DNA of 64,000 bases from Doryteuthis pealeii (GCA_023376005.1 CM042141.1:91262107-91326106); one strand, 5' to 3'. Numbered from the stretch's first letter, positions 1-11,410 are shown. The notes: a model not told the origin generated them from the letters alone. Numbers and translations are program-made.

Positions 1-510
1 TTCTTAATGGATAATACAATTTTTTTCTAAATACATTTTTCTATTTAATCCATAGATGGGACCCTAACAGGTACTACCACTCTGGGTCAGAGTGGACCAG
101 GGAGCAATGGTGATGAAGGGGTGCTCCACATTCCCCAAACCTCCAAAACTGGAACCTCACCATCAGATAGAGTTTAACGTCATTCCCAGGACATGTAGAC
201 CCTCAGCCACCCCCTTCTAGGACCCATGTGATAAAAAGTGTTGGGGCTTGCTATAAGAGCAATAGGGTTGGAGCAATCATATAGGTGCTAGGGCTTGATG
301 TGACCAGCCGATTAATAGGAGGGGGCCTCTCCGACTGCCTGTCTAGCCTAAGTAAGGTTCTAAGTGGAGTGTTGCAGGTCATGGACTGCTCATCCACCAA
401 GACTCCGTCCTTAAGCATCACGGGTCAGTGGCCCCATTTGGGGGAATCTTACCCCTCTGCAGAGGTGCATTCTAACGCCGCAGCTGACAGGGTGGCACTT
501 TATTCTTGGA
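1..510 (-). repeat. R1 retroposon copy, cut by window edge
   Basis: This is a copy of the ~590-bp dispersed family R1 defined by the complete copy at 34488-35078. Recognisable landmarks on the + strand are GGGACCCTAACAGGTACTAC near 59-78, GGTGATGAAGGGGTGCTCCA near 109, CTTCTAGGACCCATGTGAT near 214, and CTTACCCCTCTGCAGAGGTG near 449. Strand is given for the sense in which the shared 3' tail comes last. A 76-codon frame at 285-515 recurs in the copy at 53599, but this is explained by repeat identity and I see no protein family in it. Confidence 0.85.
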
Positions 511-1050
511 GATAGGGATCGCACCCATCCGCAGGGGACACAATGTTCTGCTAACGGGGCAGTCTTGATTTCTAGTCAGAAAGACTGTCTTCCACATTCA
601 TTCCTCTCTTCCAGGCTTTTAAAAAATTTTTTTCTGTTTCTTACTGCCTACCTTTCCGCTTTCGCATTTACTTCCCGAATTCTTTCAAGATGAAAATAAT
701 AATAATAATCTTGTAACGTCACATGTACATAATGTAAATAATAGAACAATTTAACTATATATGTATTTAATTACAAAAATTAGATAAATTAAGAAGAAAA
801 AAAAAAAAAGATAAACAAAAATATGGAGTTGCTTGAAACACTGTGTGCACCGGGTGTCAATTCAATATGGTTGGAATTCCTTCAATCTAAGCAGCATGGT
901 ATATCTATTTATATCAAATGGGAGTCGGCCATTTTCATTCTGGCAATCAATGTTCCAACTCAAGTGTCAGCAACAACACTTTATTTATATATGACAAATA
1001 ATATCAAAGTGAAAATAAATAAGACAAGAGAACAGCAAGTGTAGGGTGTA
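511..1050. other. Unassigned AT-rich stretch
   Basis: Mostly A/T-rich DNA with short poly-A runs near 798-810. No splice-flanked exon, tRNA-like box pair or terminal repeat was recognised. Confidence 0.5.
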
Positions 1051-1054
1051 GGGT

Positions 1055-1625
1055 GCGTAGGAGACAGAGATGAAACAATCAATCATGTAATAAGATAATG
1101 TAGCAAACTAGCACATCGAAAGTACAAGGCTAAGCATGACTGGGTGGGAAAGGTGGTCAACTGGGAATTGTACAAAAAATTTAATTTTGACCATGCAACC
1201 AAACAGGGATCCAGTCTAGAGAATGCAGTGCATAAAATATTGTGGGACTAAGAAAAGAAAAGAAAATTTAGATTTAAAGATACAGATAGATCACCTTATC
1301 CTGCCAGAAGACCAGACCTAGTATTAATTAAAAGAGAACTTGTCCTCTAGTGGATTTTGCCATTCTGGGTGACCCCCCCCCCCCGAAACGATAGACAAAT
1401 ACCTGGACTTTGCCAGAGAATCAAAATACACTGTGTAACATAAAGCTGATACCAATTGTAGTTGGTGTCCTGGAATAATTCCAGACTGGAGGAATTGAAA
1501 TCGGAGGAAGAATCAAGACCATCCAGATAACAGCATTGTTAAGATTGACTAGAATACTGAGAAGAGTCCTGGAGACCTGAGTAGATTTGCTGTCACTCAG
1601 ACTCCAGTGAAAGACCACCGGATAC
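1055..1625 (+). pseudogene. Non-LTR retrotransposon C-terminus, restriction-like endonuclease type (decayed)
   Basis: Reading across frameshifts on the + strand gives a zinc-finger-like segment (GDRDETINHVI...CSKLAHRKYK, then HDWVGKVVNWELYKK). This is followed by ARRPDLVLI at about 1307-1330 and IPIVVGVLE-like sequence near 1450-1480. The order CCHC-like finger, RPD motif, conserved VIPIVVGALG-type block and a LLR..RILRRVLE block matches the tail of non-LTR polyproteins with a restriction-like endonuclease (R2/R4/NeSL type, established family knowledge). Stops, a C9-11 run at 1374-1384 and frame changes show it is dead. A second copy lies at 40915-41310. Confidence 0.65.
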
Positions 1626-2246
1626 CACTGGTAGAAAAAACTCGCAAATAATGATAAGTTTCTTTGCTAAAGAAATGATTCCAGTTCAGAAAGGTTGGGG
1701 ATTGGGTTGATACTCTCTTCTGATTTTATGTAGAAAAGCAGTGATTATACAAACTAACAAGTAGAATGTGTAGATTTTAAACTATAACTCTGGTTGATAC
1801 ATGACAATGAAATGTAAATAACTGTTACAATTCTGGTTGCCATTTTAGGTGTTTAATTTCACTGTTGGTAAGTCCAGGTTGGTATTGAGTTTGGTGCTTT
1901 TGGTTAATCCTTGGATACTAGGTAGAAAAGATTGTAGTCTCAGTAGATTACCTTGTAATTCCAAATCTGTTGTAACCTTTAGACTCCTATTTAGAAAAGA
2001 TTGTAGTCTCAGTAGATCTCCTTGCCGTAGTCTTCCTTCTGGCAAAAAATCTAGTTAGCAACTGATTCGAGGAAAGTTGCAAAAGATCTCAAATGCTTTT
2101 CTGGGCTCATTTTTGATTGGCCCATTTTACCGGAAATGGGTAAATGTTGAGAAAGTTCATATATATGGGTGGGAATTTGACGTACATCTTATACCATGAT
2201 AATCCATCAATAAGCGCTACTACTTATTCATCTAAATCAAGCATTA

Positions 2247-2437
2247 GGGTGAGTCAAAAGTTTTGCAATATTTGTATATATGTACAAGAACTGATATCAG
2301 TCAGGCATCAAAGAACGGGCAGAAAAGTAGCTTCAGACAGTGTGACATGATAGCCTCTACTTTGAATGCTTGGCTGATTTTGTAATTTTAAGAATAAAGC
2401 AAAAAAGCTATCAAAATATTGCAAATTTGACTCATGC
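2247..2437. mobile_element. Mariner-type MITE, 191 bp
   Basis: The left end is GGGTGAGTCAAAAGTTTTGC and the right end, reverse complemented, is GCATGAGTCAAATTTGCAAT. Both are flanked by TA (2245-2246 and 2438-2439). TA target duplication and GAGTCAA-type ends are typical of Tc1/mariner elements. There is no coding capacity. The ends resemble, but are not identical to, those of the mariner at 8436-9297. Confidence 0.75.
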
Positions 2438-2494
2438 TAGTAAATAATTTTAATAACAAAATGATTAATAATGCCAGTCTAAAACTTGGGAACA

Positions 2495-2835
2495 CACTCT
2501 TCGAACTCGGGCACCTTCATGGAACTTCGAACCAAACTCTTTATTCAATCCATGGGGGTAGACTGTTCTTGTTCCGTTAACCATGACTGGGTACAAGTGT
2601 TAAGCTATGTTAACTATTCTTAAGTATTTATTAAGAATAAAGGTTTTGGTTCGAAGTCCAATGAAGGCTCCCGATTACAACATGAAGGCTCCCGATTATG
2701 GCAAACACCTGAAGAAGGCTGGAGAGCACATCGGCCAAAATGTTATGTATATAACAATAAATATGAGGATAACAGTCCAAAAAATACCAATAATACAAAT
2801 TATCAAGCCTCATCTTAAAAATTCGGACAGCCAGT
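2495..2835 (+). repeat. Foldback-family copy with decayed hammerhead-like motif
   Basis: This belongs to the family seen at 17613-17972, 22510-22655 and 37505-37695. It holds a tandem pair of GAAGGCTCCCGATTA units (2662-2697), then CACCTGAAGAAGGCTGG and ATCGGCC, ending with AACAATAAATATGAGGA and CAAGCCTCATCTTAAAAATT. The hammerhead-like core has GAAAC changed to AAAAT, so this copy should be inactive. Confidence 0.65.
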
Positions 2836-3057
2836 CTCAAAGTAAAACATTTTTTTTTAAACACTTTAATCCATGTTATAAAAGATCTGATTTTTATATA
2901 TCTGCTACCATAATACAGCTAGATCTTTGTTAGAGCATTCGGCAAAATTATACAAAGTTAAGATAATAAAGCAATCTTAAATTCACAACTAAAATAATAA
3001 TGTGGTGTCTGCATTTGCACTCATTTCAATCATAATTAAGGTGAAATAAAAATAAAG

Positions 3058-3190
3058 TTGGCTGAGTGGCCTATTGTCGGTTACAGCTGGCCAGCGAGGC
3101 AGTCTATCCACTTTTTACTAGCGCTAGACCAGGGAGATTGATTTTTGCTGAAGTAGAGCACCACATCTACTATCAGTTCCCCCCACTTTA
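3058..3190 (-). repeat. SINE-C (tRNA-derived) 5'-truncated body
   Basis: Body of the SINE-C family seen complete at 46756-46975. Landmarks are GAGTGGCCTATTGTCGGT, TAGCGCTAGACCAGGGAGAT and AGAGCACCACATCTAC. The tRNA head is replaced by a SINE-B fragment at about 3190. Confidence 0.7.
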
Positions 3191-3194
3191 CCAC

Positions 3195-3345
3195 ACAAAT
3201 CAAATTACCCAATCTATACTATTCATACCTTTCCTAAGGGTATTAGTCAGAAAGATAACATAACGTGAATGGAGTTTGAACTTTCTTACTACAATGTCAG
3301 AGGTCATAGTCCAGCACATTAACAACTACAACATAGGGACACCCC
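3195..3345 (-). repeat. SINE-B (tRNA-derived) head
   Basis: On the minus strand the unit starts with GGTGTCCCTATGTTGTAG and carries a B-box-like AGTTCAAACTCC, followed by CTGACTAATACCCTTAGG. Compare the better copy at 18365-18595. Confidence 0.6.
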
Positions 3346-3839
3346 CCGCCCCCGCCCCCCCCAGATAGGACGTGGCTTGATATTGAACCTAATTGCTGCT
3401 GAATGTCTCTTATGTGAGTAACTCTAAAAACTAAATATTTAAGAGCTGTATTACACAAATACCCACACATCCACTTGTTACAAAAAAAAAGGTCAAGCAA
3501 TAAGTACAATTGTCTTTTAAGGACAGAAATAATAATCACTTAGTATAGATTACTCATTTTAAAGATAAGAGTTGAAAATTCTTTTAATTAGCACATTAAC
3601 TGCTACAAGTAGGTCATGTGACGTCTTGATTATTTCACTACATTTTTTATTCATTTATCCATTCACCATCTTCCTGTTTCTTCTCAGGCAATGAGAAAAA
3701 AGAAAGAAAAAGAGAAAGAAAAAAAAAAAAAAGATTTAAAAGAAAAATCCCATACTGTCAGTCTTTTTTTTTTTATAAATCTAAGATCTACAGATCTTAG
3801 ATAAAAAAAGAAGACATGGAAGTAATAGACTTTACTCAG

Positions 3840-4055
3840 TGACACTGCCACCCTGTCATCTGGGACTGTAGAATATGCCAACTGCACCTCTGCAGACAGG
3901 TAAGACCCCCCCACCTCCAATGTGAGGCACCTGTTAGCAGTGGGTGTAACCTTAATGCCTGTGGACAAGATTATGATGGCTGAGCAGTCTGTGACCCTTG
4001 TACTAAATGGTTCCGTGACATACAGCACCTATGAAATTATTCCAACTGTATTCTT
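3840..4055 (+). repeat. R1 fragment, opposite orientation
   Basis: Landmarks in reverse order are ACTGCACCTCTGCAGACAGG, GTAAGACCCCCCCACCTCC, AGCAGTCTGTGACC and CACCTATGAAATTATTCC. This is one of only two recognised R1 copies in this orientation. Confidence 0.7.
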
Positions 4056-4274
4056 CAAGTTGCTTTTATAGCAAACACCCAATACTTTTTTTATGATATG
4101 GGTGATAAAAGATGGCTGCTAAGGGTCAATTACTAGTTTAATTCTACCAATCTATTAATATACATGAAATTAAAGACATTTTTTCCCCTTTTTCCCCCCA
4201 CTCCATTTTTTGCTCACTTTCACACTATTTAGGTCTAGATTTTAAAATTCAGCTGTCAGTATCTCTGAATTTTA

Positions 4275-4370
4275 TTTAGGCCGTATTCAGTGCTACTGTA
4301 TGGCTGCACCACTTGGACTAACAAAATGCTTAGAAAAAAAGGTTAGGTGGGATGCTGTGTGCTGTCAGGA
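4275..4370 (+). pseudogene. Non-LTR reverse-transcriptase C-terminal fragment
   Basis: The + strand reads SVLLYGCTTWTNKMLRKK, matching the LLYGCxTWTLTKxLEKKL block found downstream of the RT domain in many RTE-like non-LTR elements. Only this block survives. It is followed directly by an R1 fragment. Confidence 0.55.
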
Positions 4371-4409
4371 ATAATTGCTGGCATATCATCAGATCACATT
4401 ATCAAATAT

Positions 4410-4505
4410 GAATCATTTTTAAACAGATCTATTAGACCCACAAATGTAACCCTAACAGGTACTAACAATCTGGGTCAGAGTGGACCTGGAAATAATGTAC
4501 CCCCC
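4410..4505 (-). repeat. R1 fragment
   Basis: Carries TTTAAACAGATCTATTAGAC, then CCTAACAGGTACTAAC and GGGTCAGAGTGGACCTGG. It ends in a C-run. R1 tail-like sequence (GGCATGTCAACCCTTGTGGG) follows at about 4575 and the AT-rich interior trails to 5060. Confidence 0.65.
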
Positions 4506-5244
4506 CCCCAAAAAATGCAATGGAAACAACCAGTATATACTAAGCTCTGCAGATGTTCTCAATGCTGTTTCACTTGGCATGTCAACCCTTGTGGGTTATT
4601 TAATGTCAAATCTTTTTTTTGTTTTAATATAAATAATTTGTTCAACTTAATGCTGTTAGGGAGAGTTATCTCCCCCTAACGATTCGAACCGGACTCTCTA
4701 AAGAGAGGGGGAGACAGACTTCACAGCCGATCAGAACCGAGCAGGTGACACACTCTTATCCTCATCAAGCTAGAACTCTAATCCAAACCCATCCACTGTA
4801 TTCCCTGTCAGTGAAGATAAATAAAACAAGTATTGTTATTGTTAACAATTTCCCTGTTTTTATTATCATTTCTGTTATTTCTACATCTCGGATACAACAA
4901 ATGCGTATCAATAAATTAGTAAAAATAATTTTCATTAACTTCATGTGCATTAATAAATTGGTAGAAGTAATTTTTAAGTTAGGAAAATTATTTTGTTTAA
5001 TGGTATTTCAACTTTTGTGGGTGATCCAATGCCAAATTCTGTCTTTCTGTATATATGATTTATAACAGAACAGTTGGTAAAAATTTTTTTTTTTTTTTAA
5101 ATTAATAAATTTTCATTAACTCCATGTGTATCAATAAATTGGTAGAAATTATTTTAACTTTTATATTAACTATAATATACTGTATAATATGTATATTATA
5201 ATATACTGTTAGAAATAATTTTCATCAACTTACAAACATATCTA

Positions 5245-5505
5245 TTTAACATATCTATTTGACACATAGATATGACCCTAACAGGTACTACCACTCCATG
5301 TCAAAGTGGAGCTGGGAGTAAAGGTAATGAAGGGGTACTCCATACTCCTTTGAACTCCAAAATTGGAACCTCACCACTAGGTGTCATACCCAGGAGACTA
5401 AAACTATTTGACCATTGATGACCCTAACATGTACTACCACTCCCAAGTCATAGTGGACATGGGAATAATGGCATTGAAGGGGTACTCCATACGACACCAC
5501 CACAA
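5245..5505 (-). repeat. R1 fragment with internal partial duplication
   Basis: GACCCTAACAGGTACTACCA near 5273 is repeated as GACCCTAACATGTACTACCA near 5421, each followed by an AATG...GAAGGGGTACTCCATAC block. Two partial copies are therefore joined. Confidence 0.7.
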
Positions 5506-6085
5506 CAACACAGATTTAATTGCCATATATTAAGGAACATACATTAAAAGATTGAGAAACTGTAACTGCATAAAAAAATTTATAAATAGTTTAAAATAGG
5601 GTATTCTGCCTTCTCTTGTCTGCGAAGGTCCAGTAGATAGGCTAACCAACAGTCTTTGAGAACAATAAACAATTGAATGAAAACAATGAAAAAAAAAAGA
5701 AGGAAAACTGAAGACAATAGATTCAACAGGAATGATATATATTGATGAACATGAAACACACAAACAATTTTACAAGGTGATAAAAAAAAGATCAAAGTAC
5801 AAAGTTCTCAACAGACCTCATGCGACACGCGCATGTTACGGTAAAAAAAGTATTGAGCTTCAGTAGAGATTGGAGAATACGTGTGTTTGCTTTGGTGTGG
5901 TGGAAAGAACTGAGGAAATGTCCAAAAGGGTGGAGGTGGAGTGCGTGCATCTAGTCACATAATCCACAGAGATCATAAAGTTCAGAAGGAAAAAAATATT
6001 TTTGGAAAGGGGTCAATGTATGTATGTGAGTATGTATGAATGTGAGTGGTAGGCAGAACATAGGGAGTTACTTTTCAATCACACT
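5506..6085. other. Unassigned stretch
   Basis: No recognised gene or repeat. The minus-strand open frames at 5530-5795 are Phe/Ile-rich readings of A/T-rich DNA without splice or family support. Confidence 0.4.
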
Positions 6086-6089
6086 AGTT

Positions 6090-6420
6090 TTCCAATTTGA
6101 ATCCTCCAGGAATGTCTTCCAATACACAAGACAGAAAGACATCAATACAAAAGAGGAATAGAATGGACAATGCCACCTCCCACTCATCTGACACCCGATA
6201 TCATTAGGAATGTTCGTGACAGTTGGTTGTGACGCTCATACAGTTTATGTCATGTCTTTGTAGACGGCCTGCAAAATCCTGATAAGCTTAAATGTGAGGT
6301 AGGCTATCCTCTAATCTCTGCCACAGGCCAGGCCTGTGAACAGTGTTGAATGTCTCTTTGAAATTGAAGAATGTCACTGCCCTTGCTTTCCTAAGCTGAT
6401 GTCATTGGTCCAAGATCTTA
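6090..6420 (-). pseudogene. Non-LTR reverse-transcriptase palm fragment (decayed)
   Basis: Reverse complement reads FFNFKETFNTVHRPGLW, a degraded RT motif A block (family form FxDFKxAFDxVHR). Motif A's first Asp is Asn here. After a frameshift come KLIRILQAVYKDMT and, nearer 6100, LEDIPGGFKLEN, which fits the segment between the RT fingers/palm and the catalytic box. Stops interrupt it. Clade not assigned. Confidence 0.55.
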
Positions 6421-6739
6421 CAAAGTTTAAATATCTGATCAATACAGCTACAACAACCTGGTTAAAAACTAGCTTAATCTTTGCACGTGCTGCCTTTTGT
6501 CCAAGAGGATGGGAGGATGGTCATTGGAATCTGAACTATGTCAATCAGGTTGATATGATGACAGTTGTGTCAACTGGTTTGTTTCCCTTTCTTGTATAAA
6601 AGAACACAAAAAGCAGAAGACCTATCTTTTTTTTTTGTGCGGGGGTGGGGTGGGGTGAAGGCGCAGTCGTCAAATGCCAAACAGCAATAATAAGGTTGAC
6701 CAAGCGAAAGACAAGGATGTCATTTCTATTCTTATATAA

Positions 6740-6792
6740 TCTATATATTAATACTCATGTTCTTTAAGAGTACAACCGTTATCATCTAGCAC
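6740..6792 (+). mobile_element. Helitron-family 5' end fragment
   Basis: Starts TCTATATATTAATACTCATG after an A and continues TTCTTTAAGAGTACAACCGT, TATCATCTAGCA, matching the 5' terminus of the copies at 34289 and 47921. It is cut off by a C6G9 run at 6791-6808. Confidence 0.7.
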
Positions 6793-7083
6793 CCCCCGGG
6801 GGGGGGGGCACTTGCAATTTTACTAGGTTACCAGAAAGATTTTAAGAATATTTTGTCAGAGTGAGAGAGAGAAAAAAACAAAAAAAAATGCATCTAATTA
6901 ACAATAACTGCGACTGTATAATAAAAAAGCTGTCTCAGGGTGTGGTACTTTGGCCAAAATGGTTTTTTATTTCACCAATTTTTTATGAGAGAGAGAGCTG
7001 ATAAGAACGAGCAGATTTTGGTTACAGAAAATTGTTAAAAAAAAAACTTGGGGGGGGGCAATTCATCAGAAATTTGATACGGC

Positions 7084-7084
7084 A

Positions 7085-7116
<32 letters not shown>

Positions 7117-7817
7117 AGAAAAAAAAAAAAAAGAAAGGAAAAAGAAAAAAAAAAAAAAGAAAGGAAAAAAGAAAAAAAAAAAGAAAGAAAGGAAAAAGAA
7201 AAAAAAAATGAAAGAAAGGAAAAAGAAAAAAAAAAAAAGAAAAAAAAAAAAAAAAAGAAAAGAAAGGAAAAAAAGAAAAAAAAAATGAAAGAAAGGAAAA
7301 AAGAAAAAAAAAAAAAAGAAAGAAAAAAAAATGAAAGAAAGGAAAAAAAAAAAAAAAATAAAGAAAGAAAAAAGAAAAAAGAAAAAGAAAAAAAATGAAA
7401 GAAAAGAAAAAAAGAAAAAAATGAAAGAAAGGAAAAAAGAAAAAAAATGAAAGAAGAAAAAAAGAAAAAAAAAGAAAGAAAAAAGAAAAAAAAAGAAAAA
7501 AGAAAAAAAAAAAAAATGAAAGAAAGAAAAAAGAAAAAAATGAAAGAAAGAAAAAAGAAAAATAATGAAAAGAAAGAAAAAAAGAAAAAAAATGAAAGAA
7601 AGAAAAAGAAAAAATGAAAGAAAGAAAAAGAAAAAAATGAAAGAAAGAAAAAAGAAAAAAAGAAAAAAGAAAAAAAAAAGAAAGAAAAAAAGAAAAAAAA
7701 AAGAAAGAAAAAAGAAAAAAATGAAAGAAAGAAAAAGAAAAAAAATGAAAGAAAAAATGAAAGAAAATGAAAAAAAGAAACAGAAAATGAAAAAAGAAAG
7801 AAAAGAAAGAAAAAGAT
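7084..7817 (+). repeat. 730-bp polypurine (A/G) tract of degenerate GAAA-rich units
   Basis: The + strand is essentially only A and G, with occasional T in ATGAAAGAAAG units and a single C near 7781. Degenerate 20-30 bp units are visible. The long Phe/Leu-rich minus-strand frame (7035-7835) and the Lys-rich + frame are translations of this tract, not genes. Confidence 0.95.
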
Positions 7818-7834
7818 TAGTCTATCAATACGCA

Positions 7835-8435
7835 TAAGAAAAACAAAATAGGAGTTTCCCTCATTTTCATTCAGCTGTGAATCAAAATGGCATCCAAGAG
7901 AAAATTAAATGCTTTAATGTTAAACTAGAAAAGGCCAAACAGATCTATTTCTTCCAATAACCAATGAGAAATATGCTAAAGCAGGTATGTGCACCAGAGA
8001 GAGAGGGGGGAGGGGGAATAGGTAAGAGAGAGAGAGAGAGAGGAAGAGTTGTTAGGAGGTGCATAACCAAAAGACCACATAGCGTTGCAACTCCATGCAG
8101 ACACAGGACTTAGTGAGTTGTGTGTGTGTGCTAAGATTGTTTACTAGGCCCCATGACAACTTAGAGAGGAGAGAAGCACTCAAAAAACTGAGAAATTAAA
8201 AGACACATGCCTTGCAATGACATAACAACAAATGGTCTAAATATATTCTGACTATATGATTGTTACTAAACCAATGACCAAATATTGGCGGGGAGAGAGA
8301 GAGAAAAAAAGAAAAAAAAAGGAAAAAAAAACAAACCTAAAGACAACACTAGAATTTTATTGTTTGGTTTAATGGCATAGCAAAACCTGTGGGCTATTTA
8401 ATACAACTTCTTTTCCTCTATATATATGATTTATA
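7835..8435. other. Unassigned stretch with (AG)n
   Basis: Contains GA-rich simple repeats at 7998-8042 and 8290-8335. No exon or mobile element recognised. Confidence 0.45.
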
Positions 8436-9297
8436 TGAGCGAGTCAAAAAGTAATGCCATTTTGTTTAGTACATGTATAATTACCAACACAGGTGTTAAG
8501 TTTCTGACCGCCATCCTTGGCCAGTTGAAAAGACTTGAAGTAAGTAAGTCCTGAGCTATGAAATCCTTTGGTAAGTCAATAAGTCCTGAGCTATGAAATC
8601 CTACGTAGTATCAAAGGTCCAGTGATATAATCCTATGTTCCGTCGTCCATGAAGGTTCAAAGCAGTATATGTAGGTATGACTAGAACAGCCAATATAAAT
8701 AACCATATCAGCAGCAGAGTACTGCCAGTGATTGGCCAAGAGTATGCGTCACATGATTATCGCTGAGTCTATAAGTAGAAGTGGGCTTTTACCACACGCC
8801 TTATATGTCAAAAAATCTCAACAACAGGAACATGTATTATACATTAAAATGAAGTTAGGCCTCTGTGGATCACATCCTACTTCTACACAGTCACCATTTT
8901 TCTCAATAGCAATGTTCCACCTTCGAATGAGAGCATATATCCCTGCCCTGTAAAATTCTGTTGACGGTTCTTTGAGCCACTTCTTTACTACAGATTTCAC
9001 TTCCTTGTCACTGGAATAATGTTTGCCTCTCAAACCCTCTTGCATGGGGCTGAAGAGATGATAGTCTGAAGGCGCTTAATCTGGTGAGTATGGAGGATGT
9101 GGTAAAGTTGTCCGCCCAAATGAGGCGATTTTCTCCCTTGTTTTGATGCTTGTGTGTGGTCGAGCATTGTCATGCAGAAGGAGGACATTGTTGATTGGCA
9201 AGTTGGGTCTTACTCAACGGATTCTTGGCATTCAATGTAGGCCTTAGTTTTTATACATGAAATAAAGAAAATGGCATTACTTTCTGACTCACACTTG
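8436..9297 (-). mobile_element. Mariner element, internally deleted
   Basis: Terminal inverted repeats are GAGTCAAAAAGTAATGCCAT on the left (8441-8460) and, reverse complemented, GAGTCAGAAAGTAATGCCAT on the right (9271-9290). Each is followed inward by TT and lies next to TA. It encloses the C-terminal half of a mariner transposase on the minus strand. At ~860 bp it is shorter than the usual ~1.3 kb. The segment 8510-8640 contains a short direct repeat (AGTCCTGAGCTATGAAATCC twice, near 8547 and 8582) that is not mariner-like. Confidence 0.85.
8878..9225 (-). pseudogene. Mariner transposase, C-terminal half
   Basis: Minus-strand reading gives LLLHDNARPHTSIKT (second catalytic Asp in HDNARPH), then LPHPPYSPD, a stop at 9076-9078, then APSDYHLFSPM (third catalytic Asp in SDYHLF), then LRGKHYSSDKEV and the terminal RRWNIAIEKNGDCVEV. 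The spacing fits the DD34D mariner group. The stop falls where the family has Leu (TTA to TAA). The N-terminal DNA-binding half is missing. Confidence 0.85.
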
Positions 9298-9321
9298 TAT
9301 AAGAAATATTTTTTATTAACT

Positions 9322-9480
9322 TCATATGGTTGGTTGGATTTTATGACATGTCAACCGTTGGGTTATTTTATACTGAAAATCTTTTCATTTCCTTTTGTTA
9401 AGTATTCAAAATCTTTTTTAAACATTTTTTGTAAACTTATTTTCTTTATCTATTTAATCCATAGATGGGACCCTAACAGG
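9322..9480 (-). repeat. R1 tail fragment
   Basis: Begins GGTTGGTTGGATTTTATGAC, ATGTCAACCGTTGGGTTATT and reaches CCATAGATGGGACCCTAACA, where a second R1 copy begins. Confidence 0.75.
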
Positions 9481-10090
9481 TTAGTTGAATGGTTTGGTTT
9501 TATGACATGTCAACCCTTGTTGGGTTATTTTATGATGAAGAGGTTTTGTTTTATTCATTCTTGATGGATATTTAAATTTTTTAAACACGTTTTTTTAAAC
9601 TCATGTTTTTCTATTTAACCCATAGCTAGGACCCTAAAAGGTACTACCACTACCAGGTCAAAGTGGACATGGGAGTAATGGTGAGGAAGTCGTACTCCAT
9701 ACACCTGAGAGTTGGAACCTCACCACTAGATGCAGTTTAATGTCATACCCAGGTCACTAAGACCCTCAGCCACCATTCTCTAGCATCCATATGATAAAAA
9801 GGGTTGAGGGTTGACCATCAGAGCAATATGGTTGGGACAATCATATAGTAGCTTGGGCTTGACATGAGCAGCTAACTGATCAGACAGGACCTCTCCAATC
9901 ACCCGTCTAGCCAAAATAAGAAGTATTGTATGTTATTGGACCACTTAGTACCATGATCACAGACCGCTCAGCCACCACAATCCTGTCCTCAGGCATTACA
10001 GTTAACAGGTGTCCCAATTGGGGGGAGGGGGTCTTACACCTCTGCAGAGGTGCAGATGGCATATTCTACAGCCCCAGTTGACAGAGCAGA
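9481..10090 (-). repeat. R1 retroposon copy, nearly full length
   Basis: Starts with the tail GGTTTGGTTTTATGACATGT, passes ACCCATAGCTAGGACCCTAA and AGCAATATGGTTGGGACAAT, and ends near CTCTGCAGAGGTGCAGATGG and CCCAGTTGACAGAGCAG. It abuts the tail fragment at 9322-9480, so two copies are tandem. Confidence 0.85.
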
Positions 10091-10975
10091 AGATACTTGA
10101 AAGAAGAGGGTTTATGCTTAGAGTTGAGTGAGCGTCAATTATGAGACAGAAAGAAGAAAAGTCCAAATAAAATGTGTATAGTGTTGTGGACTAGCCTAGC
10201 GTACCTTGTGTAGAGAGTGAATGCACTTGTCCAGGACTATTTATACATGGCTGTCTGAGAACATCGGGGTGATCACTGAGACTGCAAGGATTACAAAACC
10301 ATTATGTGAATTGTCTAACTCAAGGTTTTATCACTGTTGCGAGTTACTATATGTCTGGTGCACATGTAGTTTGAATGTGCTAGTATACTGAATACTGTAG
10401 GATCCAGTATATAACACTAACGTTAGCACCCCTCCTACAATAAACCCTCGTAACTGAATAAACCAAGCACAAATAAAAAAATAAAAAAAAAACTTGCAAC
10501 AAACCCTTCCAAAATTTGCATCAAACAATCATTATAACCAATAATCCCCCTGAAAATTTCCAGTGACATGGTTGAAAGTGCTTGGGTAAAAAATATGGGA
10601 CACTTTATAATCTAGATCCCAATATACAGAAAATAACACTTGAATGTCTACACTTGAAAATCATGACATATTTTGTGGTTTTTAAGAAATTTTGTCTGTA
10701 AAGACGTTAAATAACAGATTGCAACATTTTACATTTTCACTTATTTTTCAAGCTGGGGGGGGGGTATAGCTGTGGGAAGCCCAGGGTTCTGAGGGTGAAG
10801 ATATTGACAATCCCCCAAACAGTTTTTTTACAGAAACACTTGAGTTTATTACTGCAACTTACAGTCGACTCATCACTGATAATTAGACACTCCACAACCT
10901 ATTTTGACAATGCCCCCAGCAGTTTTGTAGAAAAGAAAAAAGTACAAAGCCTAATTTTGTTCTGGTTATTTAGAT
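10091..10975. other. Unassigned stretch
   Basis: No recognised gene or repeat. Open frames at 10331-10528 and 10795-11001 lack any family or splice support. A G8 run lies at 10756. Confidence 0.4.
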
Positions 10976-11023
10976 TTTGTATGAGGGTAATCCCAAAGTA
11001 AGGTCTCCAAAGTGCTGTGGATA

Positions 11024-11290
11024 CAGTTGGTTGGTTGGATTTTATGGCATGTCAACCTTTGTTGGGTTATTTTATGCTGAAGACATTTTGTTTTATTCAT
11101 TCTTGATGGGTATTCAATTTTTTTCAAAACTCATTTATTTCCCTATTTAACCCATAGATGGGACCCTAACAGGTACTACTACTCTAAGTTAGGGTGGACT
11201 TGGGAGCAATGGTGATGAAGGAGCACTCCACACTCTCCAGAACTGGAACTTCACCATTAGATGTAGTTTAGCATCATACCCAGGACTGGA
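11024..11290 (-). repeat. R1 copy inserted in mariner
   Basis: Starts GGTTGGTTGGATTTTATGGC, passes CCTATTTAACCCATAGATGG, GACCCTAACAGGTACTAC, and ends near AGTTTAGCATCATACCCAGG. Truncated at its head side. Confidence 0.85.
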
Positions 11291-11410
11291 GATGCAGGGA
11301 AACTTTTTGTACTGTTATTTGATAACACTGTTGTGTTTGTTGTGCATGTACCTATTATGCTCAGTGTTGGCTTGGCAGTTATTTCTGATGCAACTCTTAA
11401 TTGATGTTAT

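Noticed and set aside
285..515. Conserved R1 open frame (also 53599-53844) as a gene
   Set aside because: Similarity between copies follows from nucleotide repeat identity; frames break in other copies.
7035..7837. Long open frames (266 codons minus, 90 codons plus) over the purine tract
   Set aside because: They are Phe/Leu/Ser or Lys/Glu/Arg readings of a low-complexity A/G tract, with no start context, splice sites or family.
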